Shown: in pieces, positions 44,510-56,686 of the stretch
Numbering within the stretch: the stretch's first letter is position 1
Layout of the letters: every line of letters begins with the position of its first letter
Position numbers and translations under genes: made by a program
Assembly (NCBI GenBank): GCA_021464415.1
Contig: CM038471.1
Location: 14,436,073-14,500,072 of the forward strand
Origin: Lonicera japonica
Lineage: Eukaryota; Streptophyta; Magnoliopsida; Dipsacales; Caprifoliaceae
Length of the DNA: 64,000 nucleotides
Direction: 5' to 3'
The notes under the pieces: generated by a model
What the model was told of the DNA's origin: nothing
Databases searched by the model: none
The model's input: only the letters and a program-made list of their open reading frames with translations

Positions 44510-45384
44510 TAGTGTTGGTATTTTTTACTGAAAAATCGAAAACTGAACCGCTGCGTAAAAAATACCGAACCAAATTTTAATGGTAATCGAATTTCGGTTG
44601 CCGAAAATTAAACGGTAGAAAATGGTATGTCGGGTAGAAGGTTCGGTAAAACCGAACCGAACCAAAATTATAAAAAAAAAAAAGAAAAAAAAAAGTTCCA
44701 TTCCTTCAGCTTATGTAGTCACCAGTCATGTACTCACGTGTTCACTTCAGATTCAGTATTTCAGTTCACACTTCAGTCTTCACAATTTAACTCTCAGTTT
44801 CTCCTCCGCTCTCAGTCTCTCCTCCACACTCCGCTCTCTCCCTCCACTCTCTCTAGTCTCCTTTGCTCGGCTCTCTCCTCCGCTCTCTCCTCTGCTCGGC
44901 TCTCTCCTTCGCTCTCTCCAGTCTCCTCTGATGTGCGCTGCTGTGCTGCGTGCTGTGTGCTGTGTGCTGATGTGTGATGTACTGCTGTTTGTTGTGTGCT
45001 GGGTGTGCTGCTGTAGTGCTGTGTGCTGCTGTGTGGGCTGCCAGCAGTCTGCTAGTGTCTATTTAATTGCTTTGTGCCTTTGTAGCTTTGTATGTGTGTG
45101 AGTGTGTCGATGTGTGTATAAATTTAAAATGTGTGTGGCTCAGTGGCTGTGTATAATGCTGCCTATTGGCAGCAGTGTGTGAATGCAGAATTTGACAATT
45201 TGCTTAGTTGCCCAAATTAAGAAATACAGGATTTTCGGTATTACCGAAATTTTATTTATACCAAACCGAAATTTCGGTTACCGCAACATCGATTACCGAC
45301 TTTAATTCGGTACCAGATCGGTTCTTGATTTTGTATTACCGAAATCTTCGGTTCGGTTCGGTTACCAAACCGAACCCACCCCTA
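44510..45384. mobile_element. Non-autonomous hAT-like element
   Basis: 875 bp. Ends TAGTGTTGGTA and CCCACCCCTA are imperfect inverted repeats, with many GGTTCGGT/ACCGAACC subterminal motifs at both sides, typical of plant hAT relatives. Flanks ACTATAAC and ATTATAAT match at 6 of 8 positions, a decayed 8-bp duplication. The CT-rich interior gives long but meaningless ORFs; no transposase. Confidence 0.75.
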
Positions 45385-45615
45385 ATTATAATTGTCTATC
45401 AAAATCTAAGGGTGGTTCATTTTATTTTTTTTGTTATTAAAAGAATCTAAAAAACAATAAAAAAAATACTCATTCTCAGACTTTCATTCACCTACTCCCT
45501 TTTCTCACCAACGTCTGAGATATTTTCCAAACACTTTTTTTCCCCTTCTCTCACCTACTCCCTCTTAGACTCTCACTCTCGTCCTGAACCCAAAAACTCT
45601 CTCCCTGAACCCAAT

Positions 45616-45945
45616 GTCTCACTCTTAGACTCTCACTCTCTCATAGGAACCCACAAACTCTCTCTTCCTCTCTCAATGCTGTCGACCCCTCTCAACGCCG
45701 ATCATCGAACGCCGACCATTTTGGGTATTCCACTGTCTCACTCTTAGACTCTCACTCTCTCAAAGGAATCCACAAACTCTCTCTTCCTCTCTGAACGCCG
45801 CTGATCGCCGAACGCCAACCATTTTGGGTATTCCACTATCTCACTCTTAGACTCTCACTCTCTCAAAGGAACCCACAAACTCTCTCTTCCTCTCTCAACG
45901 CCGCCGACCCCTCTCAATGCCAACCGCCGAATGTTGACCTCTTTG
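45616..45945. repeat. Minisatellite, three units of about 102-120 bp
   Basis: Units begin CTCACTCTTAGACTCTCACT near 45618, 45738 and 45838 and share CACAAACTCTCTCTTCCTC and ATTTTGGGTATTCCACT. Copies differ by small indels and substitutions. Part of a unit also appears at 45550-45600. Confidence 0.85.
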
Positions 45946-46389
45946 GCTTGATTTGGGTATTTTAGAAGTGCAAAAATTCAAGCTTTGAATTTGCTAAGAA
46001 AAAGAAAGCAGCATGTTGTGTGGTTGGAGAAAAGAGCAGAAATGGTTATTATTTGTGATACGAAACAGGTTAAATACCTTCAATTATCAAAAAAGTGTGC
46101 CTTTCATTTAAGAAATAGCAAAAGTAACTGTAGGGATTTTACCTTAAATAATATTTTCTTCGTTTAAATAAACATAAATCTTGGGATTTTAATGTTTTCA
46201 ACAAATTGATGATGAGTTTTGATTGTAAGGACTGGACTTTATAAATAGAATACCAAAATATTATGTTTGGTTTAAAAAAATGAAGGGTAAAGAAAAACTC
46301 TACATTAGGCCCAGGGACTTATAAGTGAGATTTAATTGGACTGTGACTATAGAATACCAAACTGTCGTGTTTGGTTTAAAAAAATGAAG

Positions 46390-47010
46390 GATAAAAGAAA
46401 TAAAAGTAATAAAAGTTTGGTTAGTAGATAAGATTAGTTTAGGTAGAATGTCTCCGCAAGGTTAATAAAAACTCTATATAATTAGTTTATGTACATTGCG
46501 TCTCCTTCAAGGTTTTTATAGTCTTATAAATACATCATGGGCTAAGAAATAAGAAAGAGAAAAAATATCTTAAGAAATTAGTATATATAATTACATATGT
46601 ACTGAACAAAATTAATAATACTTACCACTGAACTAAATGAATATTGGAGCCATGAAGTATATACTCCGGTTAAGAGCCCAATTGTTTTGTTTTGTTTTAT
46701 CTTATAGATGTTTGTATTTTATTTTATATCAAATGAAAAGGCCATGAAGTACATACTCGAGCCAAAATCAATTGCATTAATTTTATAATTTTCAGTCGCT
46801 TGGTTAGCTATACTTATTTAATCTCAATATAATTTTTTTTAAGAAAATACTATACTTATTTAATCTCAATATATTTTTTTTGTACAAATTAATTTCACAA
46901 CGCTCCAATGAGTTAATGGGGTCGTATAAGTAATAAAAGTTTGGTTAGGAGATAAAATTAGTTTAGGTAGAATGTGTCCACAAGGTTAATAAAAACTCTA
47001 TATAATTAGT
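46390..47010. repeat. Direct repeats in AT-rich spacer
   Basis: About 85 bp at 46405-46490 recur at 46928-47010 (shared TAATAAAAGTTTGGTTAG and AATAAAAACTCTATATAATT). The second copy is cut by the foldback element. The rest of the spacer shows nothing coding. Confidence 0.7.
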
Positions 47011-47016
47011 CTACTA

Positions 47017-48402
47017 GGGTATGCCCGAGGGTACGAAATAGCGAAAAAATTAAATCTATAACGAATTTTTTTTATATTTTTTTTAAATATGTACGATCCA
47101 AGAATAAAAAAAAAATTATTTATTTCTATCTGCTATACCTATGGCATGATAATTCACTTGTAGTAAAAGTTCAAATTTTACATTTTTTTTTCTAACATAA
47201 AATTGTAATAAACTCAAAACTTATTTAATTAATTTTTTTTTAATAATTTTAATTTCTAACATTTTTTTATTCAAAACATTAAAAAGGAAAATTTCTCATT
47301 GTCCACCAATAGTAAACCTTATTCATTTATCGCAAACTACAAAATAATATTACATTGTCGATCACTTTCCAGCCGAATCCATCAAGATCAATTTAAAATT
47401 AACACAAATCAATAAATTGTATTCATATTCCAATGTCAACATAAGTAGGTTTGGCAATGGTTGCGTATTCAGTCGTATTCAACCTGGTTATCTCATATTA
47501 TTTGTTAAAATAACAAATATAAAGTACCAAATGAACGCGATTCAAATCAACTATTGGCATGTTTAGTGAAAAGATCAATTAAGAAATACAAAAGGTTAGT
47601 AACCATTTGTTAAAAGATTAATTAATTAAGGAAAAGATTATGTTGGATATGCTTCATACAATAGAGATATAAGAAAAAAAATGAGACTTAATTTGTGACA
47701 AAAAAAAAAGTAATACAAATATAGATTGATTGGTGGTAAAATAAGTAATATTTTTTATATTGTGTGAAGTATATCCACCATAATCTTTTCCTTAATTAAT
47801 TAATCTTTTAACAAATGGTTACTAACCTTTTGTATTTCTTAATTGATCTTTTCGTTAAACATGTCAATAGTTGATTTGAATCTCGTTCATTTGGTATTTT
47901 ATATTTGTTTTTTTAACAAATAATATGAGATAACCAAGTTGAATACGACTGAATACCCAACCAAACCTACTAATGTTGACATTGGAATATGAATACAATT
48001 TATTGATTTGTGTTAATTTTAAACTGATTTGGATGGATTCGGGTAGAAAGTGATCGACAATGTAATATTATTTTGTAGTTTGTGATAAATAAATAAGGTT
48101 TACTATTGGTGGACAATGAGAAATTTTCCTTTTTAATGTTTTGAATAAAAAAATGTTAGAAATTAAAATTATTAAAAAAATTTAATTAAATAAGTTTTAA
48201 GTTTATTACAATTTTACGTTAGAAAAAAAAAAGTAAAAATTGAGCTTTTACTACCAGTGAATTATCATGCCATAGGTACAGCGAATAGAAATAAATAAAT
48301 ATCTTTTTTAATCTTGGATTGTACATATTTAGAAAAATTAAAAAAAAAATATTGTAGATTTGATTTTTTCGCTATTTCGTACCCTCGGGTACGAGCTTAC
48401 CC
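47017..48402. mobile_element. Foldback element with about 650-bp inverted arms
   Basis: 1386 bp. The left arm (47017 to about 47690) and right arm (about 47745-48402) are inverted repeats over nearly their whole length, with a loop of about 55 bp. Ends GGGTATGCCCGAGGGTACG and its partner differ by a 6-bp indel. No ORF of interest, and the target duplication is unclear (CTA/TAA). A transcript would form a near-perfect long hairpin. Confidence 0.85.
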
Positions 48403-48930
48403 TAATTTTATTACATTCGTCGGCTGAGCATGGTAAACCAAACCAAAATTTAAAGCTGTGGTAAAAGGGCTTTTTTCTTCTAGTGGGAGGCCACGGCAGA
48501 GTTGGTGGTGAGGTTAAAATGATAAAAATGCATAGAGCTACTAGTGCAAGCTTTTTTAAGGGTTGCCGTTACTGCTTCTTTGGGTAAGTCTTTATATAGA
48601 TTCACAATAATTTTATTTTTTTTCTTCATATTCCTTTAATTTTTTTAGCATGGAGATATCAGTACCTCTAATATCTCTTGAAAACACTCTAACTTTTTAT
48701 TCAATTCTTGACAACCGAGTAAGGTATATGTTATTCTGTTATGAAAGACAGAGTATAAACTTGATAATGCATTATTCGGTTGTTAAAGACTCAGTATATA
48801 AGCTTATATTCGGCTCTCAAAAATTAAAAGTAAATGATGTATGTACAATGCACTCTCTTCTTTTTTAAATTGGTCAATTGTATTATTGTTAAATATTTGT
48901 CACTCTTACCCTGGTTATAGTTTGATTGGA

Positions 48931-49369
48931 TCGATTTGTTTTTAGTTTTTTAAAGAATCTTTTAATCATATTTTTTTGATCTTATTTTGATCTTGGCAAA
49001 ATATTTTTCAACAAACTAAATTTAAGGTCAGATGTGAAAATAATCCAACCATGTATGTTAGTATAATTTCAAAATAGTTTAAAAATTAGACTGATTTAGG
49101 GTGAACACTCCAAAAAATGACAGACTAAGATGACCAATAATGTACAAACACATAAAGTACATCCTTAAATATTATTCAATAATTTTTCTTGATTTTTTTT
49201 ACGTAATTCTATAGTCATAATGGATCTTGATTATTTTATCTTGATTAGTAGATTTTAAATATTAAATTTTTATTCAATTTCGAATTTCTTATTATAAGTC
49301 ATGTCATTTTTAATATAGACAAAATTATTGGCATGTGAGAATTTATAGTGTGTATATTATTAACGTGAG
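48931..49369. other. AT-rich spacer, nothing recognised
   Basis: No ORF, RNA gene or repeat end could be supported here. Confidence 0.4.
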
Positions 49370-49530
49370 CGTTTTAACTTTGACGTGATATCTTGATGTG
49401 TATATAAAACTCATCGTAAGGTGTAGTAGAACTAGAGCACACCATAACATATGTATTTTTAACTACTATATTTTTATACTTCATGGAAAAAATAAATTGG
49501 TCAAAAAAGATATTTTGTAATATAGATATT
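49370..49530 (-). mobile_element. Helitron-like terminal fragment, second copy
   Basis: Inverted relative to 32088-32243, with which it shares about 150 bp. Its TCTATATTAC end is at about 49527. It lies inside the first unit of the tandem region. Confidence 0.45.
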
Positions 49531-49784
49531 TATAAATATTGTATTTATGTATGTATGTGTTTGTGTCTCTAAGAAAGAGAGAGAGAAAGAGATAGAATCA
49601 TTAGTATAATGGTATGAAGAAGATATTTTTTTGATCATATTGACTTGGTCCTTGTGATTATTGTTGAGACACACACATATATACACACAGTAATAATATC
49701 TGTGTTTATGGCACTATGAAAATATTATAAAAAATAGATTATAACCGGTCTTCCAAAAATTTTCTCTATCGTAAGGATATCTTA

Positions 49785-49958
49785 GGGCTACGTTTGACGC
49801 ACAGGATAAGAGGGTGTGATAAGATAACTTTATCCTATCCCATGTTTAATATTTATTAGGATTGAATATCCGGACGGATTATTTATCCCGTTAAACCTGT
49901 CCGGATGGGATTAAATAATCTTATCTTACTCTCTAATATGATGCGTCAAACACACCCC
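49785..49958. mobile_element. MITE with GTTTGACGCA ends
   Basis: About 174 bp, ends GGGCTACGTTTGACGCA and TGCGTCAAACACACCCC. The related copy at about 52270-52300 lacks it, giving an empty site. The interior forms a partial hairpin (GGATAAGA...TCTTATC). Confidence 0.7.
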
Positions 49959-50127
49959 AGCTGTACTTAACACATGGAGTCCTTCTAGTTAATTTTAATG
50001 TTTTTTTAACTATAAGACATTTTGCAATGTATGTACAACACACTCCCTATTTCTTTTTATTTTGGAAAAGCCAATTATATTCTCGTTAAATATTTGTCTT
50101 TATTTCTAACCAACCTTGGTTGTAGTT

Positions 50128-51566
50128 ATTTTTTGGAGAAAATCCACTACGCCCTTAAGCTATAGTGTAATGCATTAAAAAGTTGAAAAATAGCTTGTGG
50201 GTTACAAAGGCCCACCACTAGGCTCAGGGGAAGAAATATACATGTAAGGCAAACAAAAGGAAATTCTATGCCTAAGCCAAAAAATGTTTGCATCTTGATC
50301 TTTAAGCCTAATAAAGATCAAAGACTAAACAACAAAAAAGCAATACACAAGAAATAAATAAAGTCGAGCAGATAGGAAAAATACAACTCCAAAGAAGACT
50401 AACTATATCTGTAGTTAGGCTTGAAATTTAGGTCATTAGTGTGTAATTGAGTAATAGCTTGTGGAGGGATGGTCCACCATTAAAGGTGATCAAAGGTCAT
50501 GCCCAATTTTGAGAGTTTAACCGCAACAACATTAGATTCTCTATAAGAATGAGAAGCATAGAAGGTCATCTACTTAAGGTAAGATCTACAATTGTTCCAT
50601 CTAGTAGCAAGCTGCCATGGCACAGAAGAATTTGTATTAAGAAGGCATTTTAAGACTGCTTGTGAATCCATTTTGAGCCACAGTTTTTTCTAGTCATTGT
50701 TCCAAGCAAATTATATGGCTTGAATGAGGGCATTGAGTTCAGCAAAAAAGGCATTGTGAATGCCAATCTTTCTAACGAAAGCACCTTTGCAAAACACCCC
50801 ACAATTTCTGAAAATACCACCAAGGGAGGCAGGACCTGGGTAACCGTTTGCCATGCCATCAGTATTGATTTTTAACCATCCTGGAGGAGGGGGACACCAG
50901 AAAACTTCTGTAATTTTGCTGCCTGATCTGGCTTTGCCTGAGAGGCTGAATTTTTTTAGAATGAGCAAGTCTTTAACTGAGTTTGACATGTAGCCAGGAA
51001 TGTGGTCATTGAGCTCAGAAATGCAAGAAACCAAATGATGTTTAAAAGGTGAAAAATTAGGCTTGGAGTTTTTGAAGATGATATCATTGCTGGCTTCCCA
51101 AATTTTATGAAAAACAATAGAAGCACCAGCAATCCAAACATTGAAAATTTGAGAGCTCCATTTTTCAGAAGAGATGAAGTTCCACAGATCAGTAGGGGAG
51201 GAGGTGTGGATGTTGAATATGGAGAATAACCATTTCAGAATTGAAAGAGCAAATCCACATTGGAGGAGGACATGGGAGGTTGATTCGGACTGCTGCAGGC
51301 AAAGGTAGCACTTAGAAGCTGTGCTTATTCCTTTTTTGCTGAAGAGAAACTTGAGATGGGATGGCATTATTAAGGGTTCTCCAGACAAAAGTAGAGGCTT
51401 GAGGAGGCATGAAAGAATGCCAAACATGTTTGAAGGTGGGATTGCTGTTGGTTATGTGAAAGAAATTGTAAGCATCACTGAAGGTTAAATGACCTTTAGA
51501 GGAGTAGGGCCAGACCATAACATTTTCACAAGGGAGGATAAGAAGGGGGATGGCTGTGACATTGGA
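50128..51566 (-). mobile_element. 5'-truncated LINE with zf-RVT and RNase H
   Basis: Flanked by GTAGTT (50122-50127 and 51567-51572). The related copy at 52455-52485 reads straight through, confirming the insertion. In minus sense: zf-RVT sequence (FSDAYNFFHI, PQASTFVWRTLNNAIPSQ, KCYLCLQQSESTSHVLLQC), then an RNase H domain (WLKINTDGMANG, LGGIFRNCGV, FFAELNALIQAI), then its C-terminus in shifted frame, and a short A-rich tail at 50128. RT and endonuclease are missing. Confidence 0.85.
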
Positions 51567-51584
51567 GTAGTTGCTTGGCCACAT
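50711..51584 (-). pseudogene. LINE ORF2 C-terminal region
   Basis: Two overlapping frames carry the zinc-binding region (Cys-x2-Cys...His...Cys in CYLCLQQSESTSHVLLQC) and the start of RNase H, whose first catalytic Asp lies in INTDG. The frame breaks near 51330 and again near 50710; the rest of RNase H is in another frame down to about 50400. Such domains help LINE reverse transcription. Nonfunctional. Confidence 0.82.
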
Positions 51585-52504
51585 TATTGCCTATTATATA
51601 TATAAATATATTGTATCACATCTGTGTCTGTGAAAAAGAGAGAGGTGGGGGGGGGGGGACTTATTTTATAATAATGGTATGAAGAAGCTAAGAAAAGTTT
51701 TTGATCTTATTGACTTGGCCATTGAGACTATTTTGACATATATAAGGATGCGTGATAGCAATTTGATCGGTGAATATAATAAAAAGTGTGGAGTTGACTA
51801 TAACTATTTCATTATTATTTTATTATTATATTCACAGGTTAACAAAGTCCTACTTGCAAAGAATGCATTTTAAAGATTAGCTAGGAATGGATGGAGTACG
51901 TACACAAGACTAGATTTTTTTTTTCTTTCAAAATTTTGTTTATTTTTGGTATCTTTAATTGATAAATTTATATTACCATCTTTTTATAATTAATGTCAAG
52001 AATTTGAATAATAAATTGATTATATTCAAACTTTTCACATGAAATTACTACTTCTAATTACATATGTATGTAGTCATAATTACTATTTCAAATTTAATGT
52101 GACACATACATAGTAAACATTATGTTTTAAATTACTAGAATGTCACAATACCTATAAAACTTTGAATCAAAAGATTAACATCTCAAGATAATCTTTCGAT
52201 TCAAAGGTTTCGACATGTATATACTAATATTACCTATGCCTACACCGCTGTGAAATTACTATATAACAAAAAAATTATCTATCGTAAGGGTACCCTAATT
52301 CTACCCAACGCATTAATTAAGTCCTCTTTTATTTTATTTTATTATTTTTTTTTAACTATAAGATTTACATTTTACGATGTATATCCAACGCACTCCCTTT
52401 TATTGGAAAAGTCAATTATGCTCTCATTAAATATTTGTCTTTCTTTTTAACCAACCCTGGTTGTAGTTGCTTGGCCACATTATTGCCTATTTTAAATTTA
52501 TATA
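51573..52504. other. AT-rich spacer within the tandem region
   Basis: Holds the Y block of the second copy and the X block of the third. No gene supported. Confidence 0.5.
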
Positions 52505-53609
52505 TCTGTACTATTATATAAAGCCAAGCTCCATTTCAACCGCCACGAAGTTGTATCAGACTTTTGAATTTCCTATTTTACCCCTGTACTCTCATTTCTC
52601 ATTAAAAAAATATGCTTACAAGAAGGTTCGAACCTTGAACCTTTTACTATGCAATTCACTACTTAACCACTATGCCAATTAATTTCTTTGTCTTACATTT
52701 TAGTTTGAATTGGATATATTTAGGGATGACAATAGACTGGGTTTGCCCAATACCAAACATGACCTATAGTTGTAATAGCCTGCCCCGAACCCGATGCGGG
52801 TTTTATTAGGGATGACAATGGATCGGGTTTGACCAATACCAAACATGACCCATAGTTGTAATAGCCTGCCCCGAACCCGATGCGGGTTTTATTTTTGAAA
52901 CCGAAACCCGCGTTACAAAAATTTATTAAATCCGAAACCCGCCCCATCATGAATTTTAACTGAGTCTATCCTAAATCAAATAGAAAAATATAATTCACCC
53001 CAATTTTAACTATATTTTGCCAAATCAACGATGCAAAAAAATAAATCAAATAAAATTAAATCTATTTCAATAGTTTTTCACTATATTTGAAAGAATTATA
53101 AAAATAAATTACATACAAAGAAAAGAATTATATCAAATTTAGTTACAGAGTATCGAGAGGAGGAGGGAGAGATTGAATTAGGGCATGTCGGCGTGCTACT
53201 ATATAAATATTTATATATTTATGTATGCGGGTAGGGTAGGGTAGGGTCGGGTTGGGTTTTTCAGATGCAAACCCACCCCCAAACCCGGGTAGTTCCTTTT
53301 TTTCTTCTTTTTTTTTTTGAAATCTAAATCCAACCCAAGGTCAAAAAAACCCATCCATTAGGGTCGGCCCGGGTCGAAAACCTACATGATTGGATTTTAT
53401 TGTCATGAAGTTTGTGTCAGAGTTTTGAATTACCTATTTTACCCATGCAGTCTTTTTTTTTCATTAAAAATATAGCTGCAAAAGGGTTTGAACTTTGAAC
53501 AAAGTAATTTACTGCTTAACTGCTATACCACTTAAAATCTTTATTTTATATTTTAATTTTAACTAAATATATCTGAGTAGCACACGCATCGCGTGTGCAT
53601 GTGATCTAG
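52505..53609. mobile_element. Non-autonomous Helitron
   Basis: Starts TCTGTACTATTATATAAAG after an A and ends CTAG before a T, the Helitron target rule. A perfect 8-bp hairpin GCACACGC-ATC-GCGTGTGC (53580-53598) ends 7 bases before CTAG. The tandem sister copy (51585-51640) lacks the insert. Inside, a segment near the left (52540-52720) recurs near the right (53405-53580), flanking a GATGACAAT-ended insert. No Rep/helicase gene. Confidence 0.85.
52725..52890. repeat. 82-bp tandem duplication inside the Helitron
   Basis: Two copies beginning GGGATGACAATRGAYYGGGTTTG and containing CCTGCCCCGAACCCGATGCG, spaced about 82 bp. The surrounding block (52722-53402) has short inverted ends ATGACAATA, hinting at a nested hAT-like MITE. 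Confidence 0.75.
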
Positions 53610-53959
53610 TATATATATATGTATGTATGCTATGAGAGAGAGAGAGAGGGGGAGGAATTATTAGTATATATAATGATGTCATGACGAAGAAAAGTTTGTG
53701 ATCTTATTGACTTGGCCCTTGTGATTATTTTGACAATATATATATACGGACGCATGATAGCGAACAGTGCCTTTTAAAGATTAGCTAGGGATGGATGGAG
53801 TACACAAGACTGAAATTTTACTTATTTGGTTCTAAGATTTAATTTTGTTTATTTTTGAAATTTTTAAATACACTAGATAAATCTGAACCACCAGGTGGGA
53901 ATATAAAAAAAATTTGTGATTTATAAATACACTAGATATACTCGTCCTATGGCACTACC

Positions 53960-54831
53960 TGATGCGATCTCGGATCGTACTCCTAACTAGGTTGTTTGTG
54001 AATCCTTGATCTGTAGTCTATAAACAGACTAGAACCTTGGAATAGGACGAATTAATGGATAATGAAAACCTAAACCTAACGCTTAAAGAAACGCGAACCT
54101 CGGCATAGTGGACAACGCCACAATCTAGTGTGGATGCTAGATTGATAGGTCAAGAAACACGTGAATTAATCAATTTGACATGCTTAACATGTTCTTAGAG
54201 AATACAAAAAGAAAACTCTCAATTTAATAAATCATAATCGTTTTCGTAATAAAACAGTATTGTGCCTTCTTTAAATCGAAGAAGCAAAACAATAGAATCC
54301 TAAAACAATAAGAAAACTATTTCCTATTAAAAATAGGAATCCTAATAAAAGGAAACAAACTAAATATTATCTCCTAATTAAAATAAAAGGCCTATTAAAG
54401 AAATAAAGAAGCTGCCAAAATAATAATAAAACTAATTAAATTCTTCACTAGCCAGTCGTGAGAACACGCTAGAAAAATAAGGCTGAATTTCGGACTTTAA
54501 GGCGTGCCCACGCCTTATCAAAACAACACTTCTGGCTTTTGGTCACAATTCCTAGCTTTGGCGTGCCCACGCTTTAAGCAAATACTTCTTCTTATTTCTT
54601 CGCCTTTTCCTACTCCAGCTTTCTTCATCTTGAACTTCCATGCCCAATCTTTAGGAACTCCTTAAAATGCATGTTTATCATTTAGCTTCTTGCATCAAGC
54701 ATGCGAAATTCTATGGAATTCCTTTTGAATTTTCATGCTCTATCCTTGTGTGTCATCATATGTGGATCATCATTTGGAATGCCACGAACACCATGATTGA
54801 ATAGAAACTGGAGCTAGGCCGGATAACATCA
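53960..54831 (-). repeat. D: diverged solo LTR related to A/B
   Basis: 872 bp, TGATGCGATCTCGG to GGATAACATCA, flanked by a perfect duplication CTACC (53955-53959, 54832-54836). It shares the U5 core (ACGCTTAAAGAAACGCGAACCTCGG, in two parts) and the CTTTAAAT promoter region with A/B, but its U3 contains unique GGCGTGCCCACGCCTT-type repeats. Confidence 0.9.
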
Positions 54832-54836
54832 CTACC

Positions 54837-55556
54837 AACCTAAAACTGTACTGGATATTTGTTGCAGTACGAGTAACTATCCTACCTAAGGCTACCTGCC
54901 CATAAAAGGAGTGAGAAAGATAACATCATGCTCCTTCATTTCATCTTCAACATCAAGAATCACTAATGGATCGAGCCATCACAACCATAACTCCTTTGAT
55001 TGACCATTATTCTGTAAACAAATGAATAAACTAATTAATTGACTTAAACCCTCATCCACAGAAAGATAGCTTAATCGAGATGATTAAGAATTAACCATAT
55101 AACACAATCATATGAATAAAGAGAAAGCGACATAACATAAGTCGGACCTTCCTTGAGAAAGAGAGGGAAGAGAGCCAAGAATACCATTTTTGCTAGGGAG
55201 AGTGTGCGAGAAAGAACTCCCTTTTCCTCAAAAATCTTGAACCCTCTTCCTCCCCCATCCGTTGGAACTCAGAGTAATACCTCGCGAACACTCCCACCAG
55301 GGAAGACCCAGTATCATTACAATAACAGTTGGCTGCTCCCAAAAGGCATTACCATCTTACATTTGGTGACTCCGTTGGGGAGGTATTCTTGTTTTAGAAC
55401 AACCAATGGATGGCAATGGAAAAGGGAAAGATGGAGATCGGACAGTGGACGATGGTGACGAGATTGTTTATTTCCCGCCGGCAAACACATTAAACACAAA
55501 AAACTCAGATGAAGACATATCACAGAAGAACAGAGGAAATTAGAGGATAAGTCCTC
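54837..55556. other. Unassigned noncoding stretch
   Basis: An open frame at 55153-55458 (101 codons) shows no recognised motif. The GC-richer text near 55200-55450 could be a degraded leader or gene fragment. Nothing firm. Confidence 0.3.
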
Positions 55557-56390
55557 TGATGTGAATCGCGACCGTATTTCTATCCAATATGACGAATTCG
55601 CGACCCTTGACGTTGAATACGTAAGAACCAAGACGCGAAGTTGATGGAGGTGGAACCTCGACCCAATCCCTAAAATGAGAATGAACCTTGGTATAGTCGA
55701 AGACAAACAATCAATTGACGGATTAATTGATTGATAAGTCGAAGAACAACAAGAATTAAATTTTGGCTGTTTGAAGTGTTCTTAGAACACAAGAGGTGAA
55801 AAACACACTCAAATTCGTATTGATAAAACAAGGCTGCCTCATACAATAGAGCTGCCTCCTTTAAATATGAGGAGAACAAGAAAACCCTAATGAAACCCTA
55901 AACGAACCCTAAAAACGAAAATAATAAAACAAGCCCAATTCTAAGGCAACAAAATAATGAGAAACTCTAAACAAGCCCAAAACATACTCTTAGCAGGCCC
56001 ATTACTCTAAATACTAATTATACATAATCCTTGGGCTTTAAATGTTGCAAATAAATAAAACAATAATAAAAAGGCCTAATTATTCTACGTCTTCTTGGCT
56101 AAGCATTATTCTCCATTCTCGTTCTCCGTCTCCTTGAATACTTCTCCAAGCTCCAGCTTTATTCATCAACTCTTGGACCACGATCATGAGTGCTTCCTTG
56201 ATCTTCTTAGCTCTAGCTCGGGTGATTGGACCACTTGGAACCCGGATGGGATCTGCATAGTCTTCACTCCATGATCCAGCTCGTGTGCTATCCTCAGGCT
56301 CATCATCCTCTATCCTGATCAGATTCTTTGTGAATAATGGGGGTGGACACAAAAGCTTTGATGAACACGGTAAGCAACCCTCTTCCACTC
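55557..56390 (-). mobile_element. E: gypsy 3' remnant with A/B-related LTR
   Basis: Minus-sense LTR from about 56110 down to 55557, ending CGCGATTCACATCA, with the A/B-type promoter (CATATTTAAAGGAGG) and U5 core (ACTATACCAAGGTTC). Upstream of it is the end of a Ty3-gypsy polyprotein. The U3 block AAGCCCAAGGATTAT is shared with B. It links the small A/B elements to a protein-coding gypsy lineage. Confidence 0.65.
56080..56390 (-). pseudogene. Ty3-gypsy polyprotein C-terminal fragment
   Basis: About 100 residues with GPITRARAKKIKEAL, the signature tail of many plant Ty3-gypsy polyproteins, downstream of an acidic stretch (IEDDEPEDSTRAG). The stop at 56080 lies in or at the start of the LTR, as in the A and B ORFs. 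Everything upstream (integrase, RT) is missing. Confidence 0.7.
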
Positions 56391-56686
56391 AAAACTTTAA
56401 CTCATAATACATACCTCTTCAGGATCTAGTCCCTTGGATTTAGATTTAGCAAGGAAAACATTGAATTTGGAAAGCCATGTTCATACACCACCAACTAAAA
56501 CACCCCACAACCACTCAATTAATTTCTCCAGCCCATAAACTCCCTCAAGTATCAAGCCACACACCGTGACCTTTTTAAACACAAAACCCCGAATCATTCA
56601 ACTCCATCATAACAAACCACTTCCTAGAGAATGACATGTTACCTTAGATAAGGTCAAAAGAATGATAGTAGCACATGCCACGAACT
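56391..56686. other. Noncoding spacer
   Basis: No recognisable gene or repeat ends. Confidence 0.35.

Larger units (their letters stand above)
48820..53850. repeat. Three-copy tandem region with separate insertions
   Basis: Two linked blocks recur in order. Block X (TTAAATATTTGTC then CCTGGTTGTAG) lies at 48820-48935, 49990-50127 and 52340-52490. Block Y (GAGAGAG, TTAGTATA, then CTTATTGACTTGGCC) lies at 49560-49700, 51630-51890 and 53625-53820. The copies are diverged. The middle copy has gained a MITE and a LINE, the third a Helitron; each copy gives a view of the others' empty sites. Confidence 0.7.

Noticed and set aside
44622..45101. A 159-codon frame rich in Ser, Leu and Cys
   Set aside because: It reads through CT-rich and TGCTGTG simple sequence inside a hAT element; no domain and no codon pattern.
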